NCBI GenBank assembly: GCA_035222895.1
Contig: JAVYIG010004948.1
Coordinates: forward strand, 84,065 to 148,064
Direction: 5' to 3'
Length of the DNA: 64,000 nt
DNA from: Strongylocentrotus droebachiensis
Taxonomy: Eukaryota; Echinodermata; Echinoidea; Camarodonta; Strongylocentrotidae
The translations under genes were made by a program, and so were the position numbers. The notes under the pieces were generated by a model. That model was not told where the DNA came from, did not search any database, and saw only the letters and a list, made by a program, of their open reading frames with translations. This document shows positions 50,370 to 62,200 of the stretch, piece after piece. Numbering within the stretch: position 1 is the stretch's first letter; each line of letters begins with the position of its first letter.

Positions 50370-50416
50370 CGTGCCAGGTATTGGCTCTATGAATCGTGCC
50401 AGGTATTGGCTCTATG
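50370..50416 (+). repeat. 25-bp direct repeat, two copies
   Basis: CGTGCCAGGTATTGGCTCTA plus TG is present at 50370-50391 and again at 50395-50416. It is a small tandem duplication with no other context. Confidence 0.9.
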
Positions 50417-50786
50417 GGTAAATCTTTTCCCTTCAACCAGGGAGTATGTCTCTGCTTCAACGATGCATTTACTATTGTAGATTCCATGTTTTTACCGTCA
50501 TGTCGAGTTGGGACGAGGGAGGGTTTTCGATGAACGGAGTAATTATCTGTCTATTAGTTGAGCTGATACTCACTCGGGAAGTGTTTTACTCCATACAGAA
50601 TCTACGCATACGACAATTTTCTGTAGTCATCTTTGTTTTTATGAAGGAACTATTAAATAATGCAAGGGCTGTCGTGAATGTTGACATCTTACTCTGAACC
50701 TGCGCATATAAAGTGTCGCCCATTCTTAACGTGATGTGATGCATTTCCTAATTCAGCGTGTCTCGAGACATTAAACATTAATTTAT

Positions 50787-50835
50787 CCCCCCCCCCCCTT
50801 TCCTTCCTCTATGCATCACCCTCTCTTCTCTCTTT
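50787..50835 (+). repeat. Poly-C and CT-rich tract
   Basis: C12 (50787-50798) followed by TTTCCTTCCTC and CTCTCTTCTCTC. It is a simple repeat. Confidence 0.8.
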
Positions 50836-51370
50836 CACTCCCTCTTTATGTTCTGTCCCTGTCGCTTTCTGAACTTCTGTTCATTCTCAATGAATCAACG
50901 AAACATATTTTCCACACACAAACACCCATCTTCTCTTCATGCGTGGCAGCAAACGAAAAGGCCAACAGCAGACAGAAGTACAGAAGAACAAAAATAGGCA
51001 TATTAATTTGCGAAGACCATATCCAATGTCTGCAAGAGTGATAGATTTACAGACTTGAGACAATGGCGAAATAGATACCCTCGTAAATCAGGAGGGAAAA
51101 TTGGGGGCCCCTCATAAAGCGGGAAGGTTTTATCCCATATGGATGGACTTTGAGCTGTCCACGAATATTGGAAGATATGATCGTAAATATTTTAACCCGA
51201 TTGGTGACTGCGATCTCGAAGTTCACGAAAAATCATTCCTGAAAGATTGTTCTCTTTCATATTTTTCAATAATGTTCCCTGTGACTCATATCTCATTATC
51301 CGACCGACGAGGATAAACGGAAAGCTTAGGTCCCGTTTCTGTACGACCGCCGCGTCAGTCGTAAAACATA

Positions 51371-51540
51371 GAAGAGAGAGCGACAAACTAAATGTGGGAG
51401 AGAGTGAGAGAGAGAGAGAGAGAGTGAGAGAGAGAGAGAGACAGAGAGAGACAGAGAAGAGAGAGAAAGAGAGACAGAGAGAAAGGGGCGGGTATACTAT
51501 AGATAGAAAGTGAGAGGGAGAGAAAGAGAGATATCGAAAG
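51371..51540 (+). repeat. GA microsatellite, about 170 bp
   Basis: GAGAGAGA runs with scattered T, C and A interruptions (GTGAGAG, GACAGAG, GAAAG). The long frames on both strands (Arg/Glu on one, Ser/Leu on the other) are products of the dinucleotide repeat. As homopurine-homopyrimidine DNA it could form a triplex. Confidence 0.95.
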
Positions 51541-54500
51541 GGATGATACGTCAAACAAACATAGATGGAAAACTGGGAGAGAGAATATGATTTGGAGAAA
51601 ATATGAATATGAAGTTCAGGATATTTAAAGGCAGATAATAATTACTGCGAATAAAAATAAACGAGACTGAAGATCATCTCTTTTATGAACAATGTCGTGT
51701 GGATTGGTCGTAAGAAAGACAGCCATGCTATTTTCTTAATAACTTTAATTCCTCACTGATGCAATATTTCTTACTGAGAAAATACATTGTTCTGAACGTG
51801 CATTTAGAATGCAATGGCAACAACTCAGGTATTCATGATTGACGAAAGCAGCGTTTCGCAAAAGGCGACAGTGCAATATAATTATGTGGCTAGTTCGTCA
51901 ACTAATATGAAATATGAGTTTCATATGCAATTTTATGCATTGACCGCGTGGGCATAAGTTGGCGCCGTTATATATTATTCTTATGCTTGTGGATATATGG
52001 ATGTATTTTAGTCATTATTCACGAGAACATTCACACGTTCTCTGAAATTAATCGCATTTTAAAAAATATCGTCGACTGGCGGCCAGAAGGCCATGAGAGT
52101 AAGAGCCATGAATGTCTATGGGGGTAACGGCTTTCTTGCGGGCAGCCAACATTGCATTGCCATTTCAAATTCGTCTCCAAATCATCCATCATTCTTGGGG
52201 TTGAGAACTGAATAATTTTATAGCGGGCAACTTTTTTAGAATATGTCGAGTAGTTTCATTCAGATATGGAAGCAGGCGGCCTACCAAACCACATCGACAT
52301 GATTTACATAATAATCACATGGCCTCGAGGTGACCCTAATATTTCTGCAGCATGAGCGTGCATTTTGTCTCCAGTTAGCTCAACTAGCTTGGAATAAATT
52401 TGAGGTCTAACCATCATCCCTCGCAACCCATTTTCCCCAGTCATCAATTCAATTTCCCACCCCTAAACTATGCGTCATTCACCGAATCAAATTTTAAAAA
52501 CTACAATTTTCACTCATCCGTGTTTCATTTGCCTTCCAATCCTTTGCCCATATTCAAGTTAATTTACCGATATTAGTTTTATTCACTGCGTTCACTTTGT
52601 GTTGACCGCAATATAGCATTTGGGGGTAATTAGAACAATATGATTTTCTGCTCCGGGTGCTCTGTTGTGTTCCTATACACAGATACACAATGAAACGCGC
52701 ATAGCCAGGGGGCGTTTAGAAGGGGGACACACGGTGTTTTCCCTGCCCACATTTGCTTCGCCGCATATAGCATACTTCATCCATTATGATACGGTATACA
52801 CATTAGAATACGATACTTCGTAAATGTTACAGTCGTAAAGACGTCAATTCAGAGAGGGTAACGAGAAGTGACACTGTCATGAATGATTTACATTAATCTT
52901 GGCTCATGTTCATCAAAGTATTCATGTTCGAAAATATCAGACATTTAAGCTTATGATATGATGTAATAATTTTGAGGGATTAAAGAAGCGACATGATTTT
53001 TTTCTATATGATTTACTTCTTCAATTATTTTGCATTTCGAAACAGGATAAGAATTGATCACGAGGAAAATCAAATTTATGTAAACGTTAGGATTAAACCA
53101 TGGACTGTAGGTCCATGATTAAACAGAATCATATTTTGCACACTAATCCTGTGGGGCAAAACTAATTAGTTAAAAGGTCCTAAATGCATTAGTAATATTT
53201 CATTTCGACAATACATGTCATAATTATCGCTTCCCCAAATTACTCTTTAATATCGATATGGTCACTCTTGTCGCGGGCAATGTACATGGCGCCGATTTAT
53301 GTTTTCACTGTCTTGCTGGTAATTCGTATTGGTCGTATTGAGATGGAGGACAGAAATAGAGCCCGTAAAACGTAAGTGTCTGTCTCTGTAAACAATAGCT
53401 TGACCAATTGACCGTGCTCTAAAGCTTATTAATCATCCTATTTATTATGACTATGATATGATATGATTAATCTTCACTGTACATAACCCCATTCTTCGGT
53501 CGCCATCCACTGCTATTTTAGCCTTCAGCAGTAGACGGGAATGCATTGCGGGCGCCACATTGAGACTCCCGAGTGAGGCTTTTGTACGCGACCGTAGCCT
53601 CGCACGCACCATCGCAAGAGTGTGTCTACTTCGTAATGGGCAGTATGAGACCTCATGGATGACTCACTGTGTGTAGTGCCAGTGAGTGTGACGGTGTGAA
53701 AACTGTCCCCCGGCGAAAATGTCGTCCACGACTACAGCTCAGACAGGAGAATGATGTGGATTCTCCTCCAAAGTCATGTTTGTGGATCAAGTGGCTTCTG
53801 ACCTTTATGAATAAGATATGAAGATTTAGATATCGCTGACTGTATGTCTCTGCATGTTGTGGGGATACCAGCAATACAACTAAACGTATTATACAGCCGG
53901 TCTGTAAAGTTGTCAACGTGAGAAAAAAGAATGATTAAAGCTGATTTGAACTTTTTGGATGCAGTTTCCCCCAAGGAAAAAAAAAAATCAAATATCAACT
54001 AATGAACAATGGACTCTTCTTGTTTTCAAGCGTAAAATTTGTATGGCATATCTGCCTCAAAATGCAAATACTGCTTTGATTTGTATTAAGTTTAAAGTAG
54101 CACTTCTGAAATCTTATAAGTCCACCCTCTGTACCACGCGACCTCCAGTTTAAATTCCACTAGGATTTTTTTTGAGTAACAACAACCAAGTTTAGTACCA
54201 AGTACCAAGTAAGTTATTCACTTAAGTGATAACTAACGTCAATCAATCGTCATGTCTCAAAACACAATTCCCATACCCTACAATAATAATTCACTACTTC
54301 TGATATCGGACACAATATCAATGCCACGGACATCTTCTCATGCATCTCTCTATGAAGTTAGATGCAGATGCGAATGAAAGGCGTGTCCATTATGTGTAAG
54401 GTCAGGCAACCCTCTCTGTATTGTCATACGGTAGTTCTATACGGTCACTCCTGTTTGCTACAGGAAGCCTTCAAAGGAACTGGGGAGATATTGGTGTTTG

Positions 54501-56037
54501 CTTTTCGATTTTCCACGCCATGTACTTCGATGATTAACCTGCTTGTTCTCAAACTCTTCACACCGTCAATTTTATACTTTGCATTTCTGCCCTTCTTGTG
54601 AACAATGTTAAAGGGGGGGATGACAAATTCTGATATACTTTGGCTTATATACATGAATAAATTGTGAATTTTTTTAGTTTAAACAATATTTATTTCTTTG
54701 CAATTGTATGAATAATATTGTACAGTCAATTTATAGATAGTAATGTAAAGTATACACATAAGTGTTACGTGAACATTATCTCAGATTCTACTGGATATCT
54801 ACATTCCATTTAATTCTCCTCGTGTACATGTTGATTTCCAGTACCTGAATCAAAGTACATTTCGTAAACTTTTACAATTCGAATGATCTTCAAACACACG
54901 AGCATCACATTACACCAATTATTCATATTTGAATTAGTGACATTAACCTCACAATAGTTTGGACAACGTCATCGTCATTTTGACGTCATTATGACAAGAA
55001 TAGCCACATCTTTATTTCCGCTGTAAGTCACCTTTTGTTAAGATTTTAATGTGCTCTCGACTTCAGCTATACTTGTGTGGCGTACAAACATCTATTCTAT
55101 GGAATGATATTTTTCTCCTCCAACGCTCCCCATTTTCTTCTACGCCCATCATCTCCTCTCTCGTCGAAATTGTACGCAATTACTGCCAGTCTTAGTATTA
55201 ATTTAAAATCGTCATTTGGCTTACACAGTCATCCTGATTAAACTGAGGAGATGTCATGAATGTCAAAGAGTCATAATTTCCTCTCCAATACACTCGGTAA
55301 TGCATCAGTAGTCATTGATGTACGTTCAAATCAGCTAACCATGCAAACGAGAATGTGCCTGATTCGACGATTGGACTCGATCAAGTAAATGAATCGTGAT
55401 AAATTTCCCCTGCAACCTTTGAGGTTAATATCATAAGCCGCCCATTCTATGCAAATGCCCCTTATTTTTGTTGAAAGAAATATTTCTTGGTGAAGTCGCT
55501 ATGGTTAGTAGTTTGTTCATCGGTTCTTCTAAATTATAATTATAATGTTAAAAATTAAGCAAATAACGTAACACCATGCCAATGCTTTATGCTTGGACTT
55601 CCGTCATAGTTGAAATGTCTTTTAATCTAACAGGCATTCAAAGCGCTCCCACTTTTCCTACATTTCCTTAATTTTTAGGTGACTTATAAATATTTCCGTA
55701 TTTTTTTTGTCTCACTGAATACGTGCATGTACGATAAAGACACAATGACTCATATAATATATGACTTGGACAAGAGGCTACTACCTTGAGACCAGGACTA
55801 CTATACGAAATGTTTAACATTATTTTGTTTAAATCGTTCCCTTCATATTTTCCATTTCATTTTTCCTTCCATGTATTCCTGTTATTTCCTACTTTTCTTA
55901 CTTTTTTGGCCATCCTTAACGAAATATGATGTAGTTTTTTTTTCCAGATATGTAATTTGAAACTTGACATTACCCATAATAATCATGTGTTAATAATCAT
56001 GTGTTAATCAATTAAATATCTTTTTGTTTCCTTACAG
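51541..56037. other. Non-coding sequence upstream of the first visible exon
   Basis: Because the exon at 56038 opens inside a codon, at least its right-hand part is intron. I looked for a short signal-peptide exon with a phase 1 donor and found no convincing one. A pyrimidine tract and CTTACAG close the intron at 56037. Confidence 0.65.
55977..56008 (+). repeat. 14-bp tandem repeat just before the first visible exon
   Basis: TAATAATCATGTGT is repeated with a period of 14 bases at 55977-56005, about 30-60 bases before the splice acceptor at 56037. It lies where the branch point would be, so a duplicated candidate branch-point region is possible. Confidence 0.7.
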
Positions 56038-56203
56038 TATTCATTCAAGACCGTGTACCCTCCCTCCTGTGCATGCCAAAGAACTCGAGTGATTCTGCGG
56101 GAAAAGTTGCCTCGCATTATGACGTAGAGAATGAGCCGTATGGGAGCGACATGGACTGCACCTTCACCATGAATGCCAAACAAGGACAACGTATAAATAT
56201 TAG
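56038..56203 (+). CDS. Coding exon: N-terminal half of the CUB domain
   Basis: The acceptor is TTTCCTTACAG ending at 56037 and the donor is GTAGGT at 56204. Two bases (TA) finish a codon begun in an unseen upstream exon (phase 1). The peptide runs from FIQDRVPSLLC through SHYDVENEPYGSDMDC to GQRINI, the usual opening of a CUB domain with its first two cysteines. The other two frames are closed by stops (for example TAG at 56125), which fixes the reading frame. The exon is too short to appear as a long open frame by itself. It contains no in-frame Met followed by a signal peptide, so it cannot be the first coding exon. Confidence 0.9.
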
Positions 56204-58726
56204 GTAGGTTTTTTCAATGTTACTGCTTGTTAAAGTTCAGGAGGATGATACAGGGAAAACTCATGAAAACAAATTTCGGCTTCTCTATCATATAATCTAT
56301 AAGATCCCCCAAAAGTGTTCTTTACCATGTATTTAATGGGATTTTAGATCACATCGGAAGTGTTGATGAACTTTGAGTAATAATAGTTTCTTGCAAAAAG
56401 GACCCTGTCTTAGATGTACAAAAAATGTTGATCATAACATACACCTATTACAATCATTGTTCTAATTCTAATATGAATATGAAAAGAATGTCAAAGGCAG
56501 TACATAGCAATTATGTCATGTTCAAAGATGAACTATGTTTCATGAGTTCATAATTTGTTTAATTATTAAAGATAGGTCATTAGAATCTCCATTTAGTAAT
56601 CTTTTCCTCTTTGCATGTAGGTTCGACTATTTTGACGTCGCAAGATCGTACGACAGCCGCGAGGGAAGATGTAGGTCGGAAGGCGATTCGTTGTCCATCT
56701 ACGAGTCTGGAAATATCTTCCTTATCAAGAGTAACATTCTGACGCCAGAGGTACGACTTTGTGGCGGCACCGGAAAATTTCCTGACGACTACCAATCAGT
56801 TAGCAACGTTGTCACTGTACGATTCAAAACGGATGAGTACCCGAGTCCAGACAACGGCATCAAGTTCACATATACAGCCTTCTTACAGCCACAAGGTAAT
56901 TACAGTACACGAGTCATTAAGAAGCACCTGTACATTTTTATATTCAATTTTTCTCGAAAGCAGAAGTATTTCAGGGGCTAAATTTTCTAGTGTTTATAAT
57001 ACATCCACAGGGGCATCCAAATATATCAAAATTGTAAAGAATCATTATCCACCTAATTTTCAAAATTTCCCAAAACTTTGTATTACCTTTAATTGATTGA
57101 CAAAAATGAGGGAGCGGGGTGAAGTTCTTCAGGTTTTTTTTTTCTAAAATTTTATTCAGGATCATGTTGGATTGTTTGGTACATAACAAAACTTTTGACA
57201 ATGATTGAAAAAGTCATCAATATCATGGCTAGCTGATGATGAAATGGGACCAACTTAGATGGTAGATCGGAAATCGTAGATGTAAGTGCTAAAGATCTTT
57301 GTTTGTTCTGGGCACTATTTGCTCACCCACGGCTTTTCCTTTGGAATACTGTTTCTGTGAAACAAAAGCACATTTGGGGGGATCAGCATGTAAATCTAGT
57401 GGAGTTACTGTAATTTAAAAACATGTGAATCTGATGTTTATGGATTCATGACTGTGCCTTCATTAAAATTTGGCTCTGATCTAAAATGGAAATTTTCATT
57501 TTTTTGTTGTTACCCTTTCATTTACAGAGCGGACTCCAGAGTGTTTCATGTGTAACGATGGCACGATGTGTATAGACCCCTTGCTGACGTGTAACGGCAT
57601 GCCAAACTGTAATGACGATAGTGATGAGGAACCCAGTAACTGTAAAGCATGTAAGTACATAGAAGGGAAGCAACGAATTATCTCTGAATAGACCTGTTTA
57701 CTAACATATGCACATTTATGGTTTTACCGATATCTTTCCTGGGGACCTAGTGAGGAGTTATTCCATTAACCAAAATATTGGTATGAGCAATTTTCATAGT
57801 TTTTATTGGGTTTTTCTAGTACCGGTAATATAAATTGTATTAAAAAAAAATGATGATTTTTGATGGTATTTGAGCTTAAAGGCACACTGTCCTACTTGTA
57901 GCTACTTGCTCCCTCTATATAGAAAACTTCCCAAATCGGTGCCTGTTGGTCCCCCATGATCCTCCTTTTCTTATGTTAAATGAGAGCTGAGTTAATGAGA
58001 TAGCCACCTGTCACAGTGACCTCGATGGCTCTCTGGGTGGTCTAATCCCTTCTAGCTGCAGTAGTAAAGCCTCCCTTTAATGTCTTCAATTTTGTTTGTA
58101 AGAAAGTGTTAAATAAGATGAAGTCATTCTCCTCCCTTGCAAACCATTGCTAAAAATGTCAGTTAAGTCATTCCCTCCCCTGCTGCTGTATTGCAGTTAA
58201 TGACCAGTAAGAGATGTTGTTTAACGACCTGTTTTCTAATGTTCTGATTGTATCAAGGAATATCGACTCTAGCAGAAACGTTAAACTATTGTTTTTTCTC
58301 TATCTTCATGTTCTTCTTCTCTTCTTTTTCCATGCAGCTGCCAATATTTTTGAGAAAGGTATTGAAACGCTAGGCGTACCTGTCATGGCAGCGATAGGTG
58401 CCGCCGTGGGCCTTCTGCTTCTATGCCTCATCGTACTATGTATTGTATGCTGCTGCTGCTGCTCCAAACGAAACAACCCCTCAGACCAGAAGGCACAATA
58501 CAGAGCGCCACCTACGCCAAGACCCGGTTCATATCCTTCCCACAATTCCAACTACTCATCCTATTCATCGCAAGCATCAAATGGCAACGGCAACGGCAAT
58601 GCCAACGGCACGGCAGGGAGGCCCTACCCTAACTTTCCACCAGGCTATCCTCCCTTCCACAACGGGGGATACAGTGTAGGGTACAACTACGAGAACGGGA
58701 GGATGGAGTTCCCGCAGAAAGTCTAG
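56038..58726 (+). CDS. CUB-LDLa single-pass membrane protein, 3' four coding exons (5' partial)
   Basis: Four exons, 56038-56203, 56621-56895, 57528-57650 and 58338-58726, each bounded by AG/GT, join into one open frame of 316 residues ending in TAG. Counting from the first whole codon (TTC, 56040): residues 11-143 are a CUB domain with four cysteines (11, 40, 72, 102); 152-185 are an LDL-receptor class A module with six cysteines and the acidic NDDSDEE calcium loop; about 202-224 are a transmembrane helix; 225-229 are five cysteines; 230-316 are a cytoplasmic tail. CUB and LDLa are extracellular protein-binding modules, so the protein is probably a type I cell-surface receptor or co-receptor. 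Vertebrate and fly Neto and nematode LEV-10/SOL-type proteins, which assist neurotransmitter receptors, end in the same CUB-LDLa-TM order; homology to them is my inference. The first exon starts with two bases of a split codon, so signal peptide and start are missing. The domains are certain; the family is not. Confidence 0.93.
56204..56620 (+). other. Intron between the two CUB exons
   Basis: A 417-bp GT-AG intron of phase 2 splits the CUB domain between INIR and FDYF. It is AT-rich. A frame starting at 56535 runs through its end into the following exon, but the part before 56621 reads as intron. I see no repeat in it. Confidence 0.88.
56621..56895 (+). CDS. Coding exon: C-terminal half of the CUB domain
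   Basis: The acceptor is TTGCATGTAG ending at 56620 and the donor is GTAATT at 56896. It joins the previous exon with a phase 2 codon (AG|G, Arg). Residues 56-146 read FDYFDVARSY, then a short loop with Cys72, SLSIYESG, VRLCGG with Cys102, and VVTVRFKTDEYPSPDNGIKF followed by TYTAF. This is the second half of a CUB beta-sandwich: the strand with CGG, then the VxFxTD strand and the final G-x-x-F/Y-x-A strand. The usual C-x-Y-D of calcium-binding CUB domains is replaced by CRSEGDS, so calcium binding is uncertain. Confidence 0.92.
56896..57527 (+). other. Intron between CUB and LDLa exons
   Basis: A 632-bp GT-AG intron of phase 1 separates the CUB module from the LDLa module. The open frames inside it carry no recognisable protein and read as intron. 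The pyrimidine tract TTACCCTTTCATTTACAG before the acceptor is clear. Confidence 0.88.
57528..57650 (+). CDS. Coding exon: LDL-receptor class A module
   Basis: The acceptor is TTTACAG ending at 57527 and the donor is the consensus GTAAGT at 57651. The exon is 123 bp with phase 1 at both ends, so it can be added or skipped without breaking the frame. It encodes one LDLa repeat with cysteines at residues 152, 155, 161, 168, 174 and 185. The acidic residues of NDDSDEE before the last cysteine match the calcium cage of the family. LDLa modules bind ligands or partner receptors through this calcium-held loop. Only one copy is present. Confidence 0.94.
57651..58337 (+). other. Intron between LDLa and transmembrane exons
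   Basis: A 687-bp GT-AG intron of phase 1 starts with the consensus GTAAGT. It ends after a long pyrimidine stretch (about 58285-58333) and CATGCAG. I see no other feature in it. Confidence 0.88.
58338..58726 (+). CDS. Terminal coding exon: transmembrane helix and cytoplasmic tail
   Basis: The acceptor is TTCCATGCAG ending at 58337 and the stop codon TAG is at 58724-58726. After a short stalk (ANIFEKGIETLG) comes a hydrophobic helix of about 23 residues rich in Ala, Gly, Leu, Val and Ile. It leads straight into CCCCCSKR, a likely palmitoylation site and positive stop-transfer signal on the cytoplasmic side. The tail has a Pro-rich stretch (APPTPRPGSYP), a Ser/Tyr stretch, an Asn-Gly repeat, and PPGY at 288-291, which fits the PPxY ligand of WW domains. 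It then has several Tyr residues and ends FPQKV. I recognise no kinase, death or other folded domain in the tail. Confidence 0.92.
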
Positions 58727-59240
58727 GGACAGCACCCCTCGGCCATATTATGACTATCACATTGCATAAGAATTATGATGTACTTTTGCACTGTAGCATA
58801 TATCTAATTTAAGAACTCACCTTTTTCTATTATTTATACGTACGTTCGTGGTGGAAGTTATTCCGTCAATTGGAAAAATGATGAGTTCGTTTTTTTCTGA
58901 TATAAATGGACATTTTATTTTGTACAGGAATTGCTTGCTCACCATGTAGTAATATTAGAAATTAGCAGGATTGACAGCTCACTAATGCTTGTGGTAATGT
59001 ACATAGAGCTAGCACTCAGCTCAAAGAAGGTAGCTTTTGTATTGATAAAGTCATGTAACAGATAACAAAAAGTCTATAATACGCTATTTGCTTAGCTTTT
59101 TCCTCAGCTTTTTTCATTAAAACAAATTATATTCTACAAATTGCCAAAGATGTAGAATAACTGAGATTTTTTCCTTTCCCCTAGGGCAGGGAAATATCTG
59201 TATAAATGCCAGCATCATTGTTTTCATGTGATATTACTTG

Positions 59241-59276
59241 TGTATCACCTAGTGTATCACCTAGTGTATCACCAAG
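59241..59276 (+). repeat. Three tandem 12-bp units in the 3' UTR
   Basis: TGTATCACCTAG occurs twice in full and a third time with its last bases changed to AAGC. It is a small minisatellite, with no function evident. Confidence 0.85.
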
Positions 59277-62200
59277 CAAAAGGAGATGAAATTTTGCAAA
59301 CTTTATCTGTGATCGTGGGAAACTTCGTATATTTTGTACTTCATGTTTACTCATGGGACCAAGGTTTGTTTACCTGTTAGTATTTATATGCCTAATGTCA
59401 TACGCTGTATAGGATCGGATTAATTATTTTCTCTTGCGGGGAAAACTTTTGAAATGAAAGAACAAGAAAAACAACCAGGAGGCAAGGTTTTAAAGGGAGA
59501 TTTTACTTCAAATGTTTAGAGGTATTGCCAAATATTTGAATCACGCATATCGTATCCCACTTTATGGTAAAAAATACATTTGTGGCAGTGAGGTTGTTGA
59601 AATCATAAATGGCCCTATCTTGGGCCAGTGACCAAACTTTGTATTTTATCTGACTATTCTCATGGAGGCATTCTAACAAAAAGTGTGATGCGATTCGATT
59701 GAATCTATGATGCTAGTATAAAGAAAAGTTCTTCTTCTTTATCTTCATTTTTTTCTCATGGAAATTAATTTTCATATTAAAGAGGCGAGCTGTAAATGTA
59801 TTCTGATCACTGACCAAACAAAATAGTCACAGAAGACAAAAAGTAACAATTTACATTCATCATTAGCATTCCCTTCGTCTACAAGATAATATATAAACAA
59901 TGTTACGCTCAAGAATGATACAAACACCATCTTTCATTTCCTTTGAATGATATACCGATGTACTTTGCTGACAAAGGAATATCTCATCGGCATCTATGGT
60001 AGGTATTGCAGGCTTGTATGAAAACCGTTTTAAAATAACGGAGTAAGCTGTGAGGAAACAACGTCATGAAGCTTATTATTCTACAGCGCCGCTGAGGCAA
60101 ATAATTACATCCATCTTACAAAGTATCAATGCGCTGAAGCAGTGGATGATATAAATAGTTTCCATCGTGAAACTCTTCCGGAAATGGAGAGAGAGAACGC
60201 ACGGTATTTGCACTATGAAATAGGATTATCCACACCGCTGCGTCGCATGCATTGTCCAATAAAAATGCGTTCTTTTCTTCTAATTGCATCAAAAGCGTTT
60301 TGTGCACATTTACAGTATAATTTGAAAAGACGACTGTCATGTAAAATCCCTTACGGTTTTTCCGACTGAACAATTTTGCACATTAAAAGGATACAGCGCA
60401 CGCGTGGGAACACAACATGATGACAATAAAACGGAACCTAACGAGGAAAATATTGCAGTCAACCCTGCGATGTCTTCAGCTGTGCTAGTACTTTTATTGT
60501 TTATTTTGCCGTGCGTTGACGCTTGTTTTGATTTAAGAGGACTGATGTAATGTATTTCATGAAATATGTAATGCCCGTTGCGCACAAAGCGTCATTTTGC
60601 TGACGTTACGTTGCGGCAGTCACTGATGTTTGGTCTTTGACGCACTGAATGAGATTGACATCTCAGCAGCCAAACTAGGAGTGCAGAAATGCAACGCTGC
60701 CAGGAATGTATCAGATTACTGGCGTACGCGCTAATTTGCTTCTGTGAATTGCTTGACGCAGTTGATAACGCAAAGGAAATAACGCCTCGTGTGCAATGGG
60801 TTGCTAAAGGGCGTATCCCGTCATGATTGCCGAGTTCTCTGTAAAAGATTGAAATATCTGTTTTTATATTGAACCCTCTTTGTGTAAATGTACGCATCTG
60901 TAATATAACAAGACTGCAGTCAGATAATGTATTCGTTTTTCGACAGCAGTGAGCGTAACTGATGAAAAAATCGGGAATATGGGATATTAATATATCTTAA
61001 TTTTTAGCACTGAATTTCAAATAATTTATTCCTATTTGATTTCCTTTCTTTCATATTAAGATCGCCAAAGTTCCCGGGCTTAAATATAAACTGAGCCCAG
61101 CTTTAATATGTATTCAGCTAATAAATATATTGCCAAATCTTTATCGCATGTTCCACATTTTAACAACTTTTCCAACTCTTTGAACTAGTCCTTATCTGTA
61201 AAAATGATCTTTTCCTGCTTTTATTTACATTATATCAGGGGCGTGTGTTTTTGATAGAGCACTGTAGTCGGGTAGTGTGACAACACATGAACAATTAAAT
61301 GCCATTTTAAGTTATTGCTTTACTTAGATGCATCGCTAACAACATTAGAAATGATTTGTACCTTTTATACTCGGGGAGACTGATGACTTATTGCCGTTTT
61401 AAAGCTCAACCTCGGCGCGTCGATGCGCTGATATATCATATTTTCGATGGGTCATTGATTATAATTACTTGATGATAAACGGGAGGGTGGATCTCCAAAT
61501 GTCATTCATATTGTAATGGAACTTTAGGACTCATGAAGTTCACATTTATCTTCTGTTTTAATCCGTCTTTTTCTTCTCCTTTATGTTCTTCTTCTTCTCT
61601 CTCTGTCTCACCGTTCTCTGTTTTCATTCCTCTATTCTACGTATACATAACAGGTTTAGCTAAATTTTATATGTGAACGTTTGTCTGTCTTTTTTTATCA
61701 TTACGATGTATAATAATTATACAGTTTGGAATTAAGCATGCCACCATTTTTGAGCGAGTCTATATCAAATGTTGATTCTTCGCTCGTCGCCAAAGTTTAG
61801 CTCTAGAAAATCTGCTAGTCCAAACAAGATAGTATTTGATATTAAATGTACTATATTTGTAAAACTACGTTCATGTAAAATGTAAGATAGTCCAGAGTCA
61901 AATTTATCATGCCTCTAAGTATGCTGAATACGTAGACCATGATGTTGTGTAGGATACGATATGTAATTGTATTGGACATTATAAACTGTTTGTAAATAAG
62001 AATGTGTCTTCGTTAGAATGTGAATGATATTATTGTTACCCTAGATGCTACATGTTGATGCAAAAAATGAAATTTTCCTACTCCAAAGGCCTGATTTTTT
62101 GTTCATTGCTGTCTGAAATTGTTCATGATAGATGAATTGTCCTGCCATTCTTTTTTTTTAATTATCCGCCAGTGCTTGTTTGAAATGAACAATTAACTCT

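Larger units (their letters stand above)
49620..51370. other. Non-coding with small repeats
   Basis: It holds the CT tract, the 25-bp direct repeat and the C12 tract listed separately. No gene is seen. Confidence 0.55.

Noticed and set aside
51192-51554. Ser/Leu- and Arg/Glu-rich frames
   Set aside because: They are translations of the GA/CT microsatellite.
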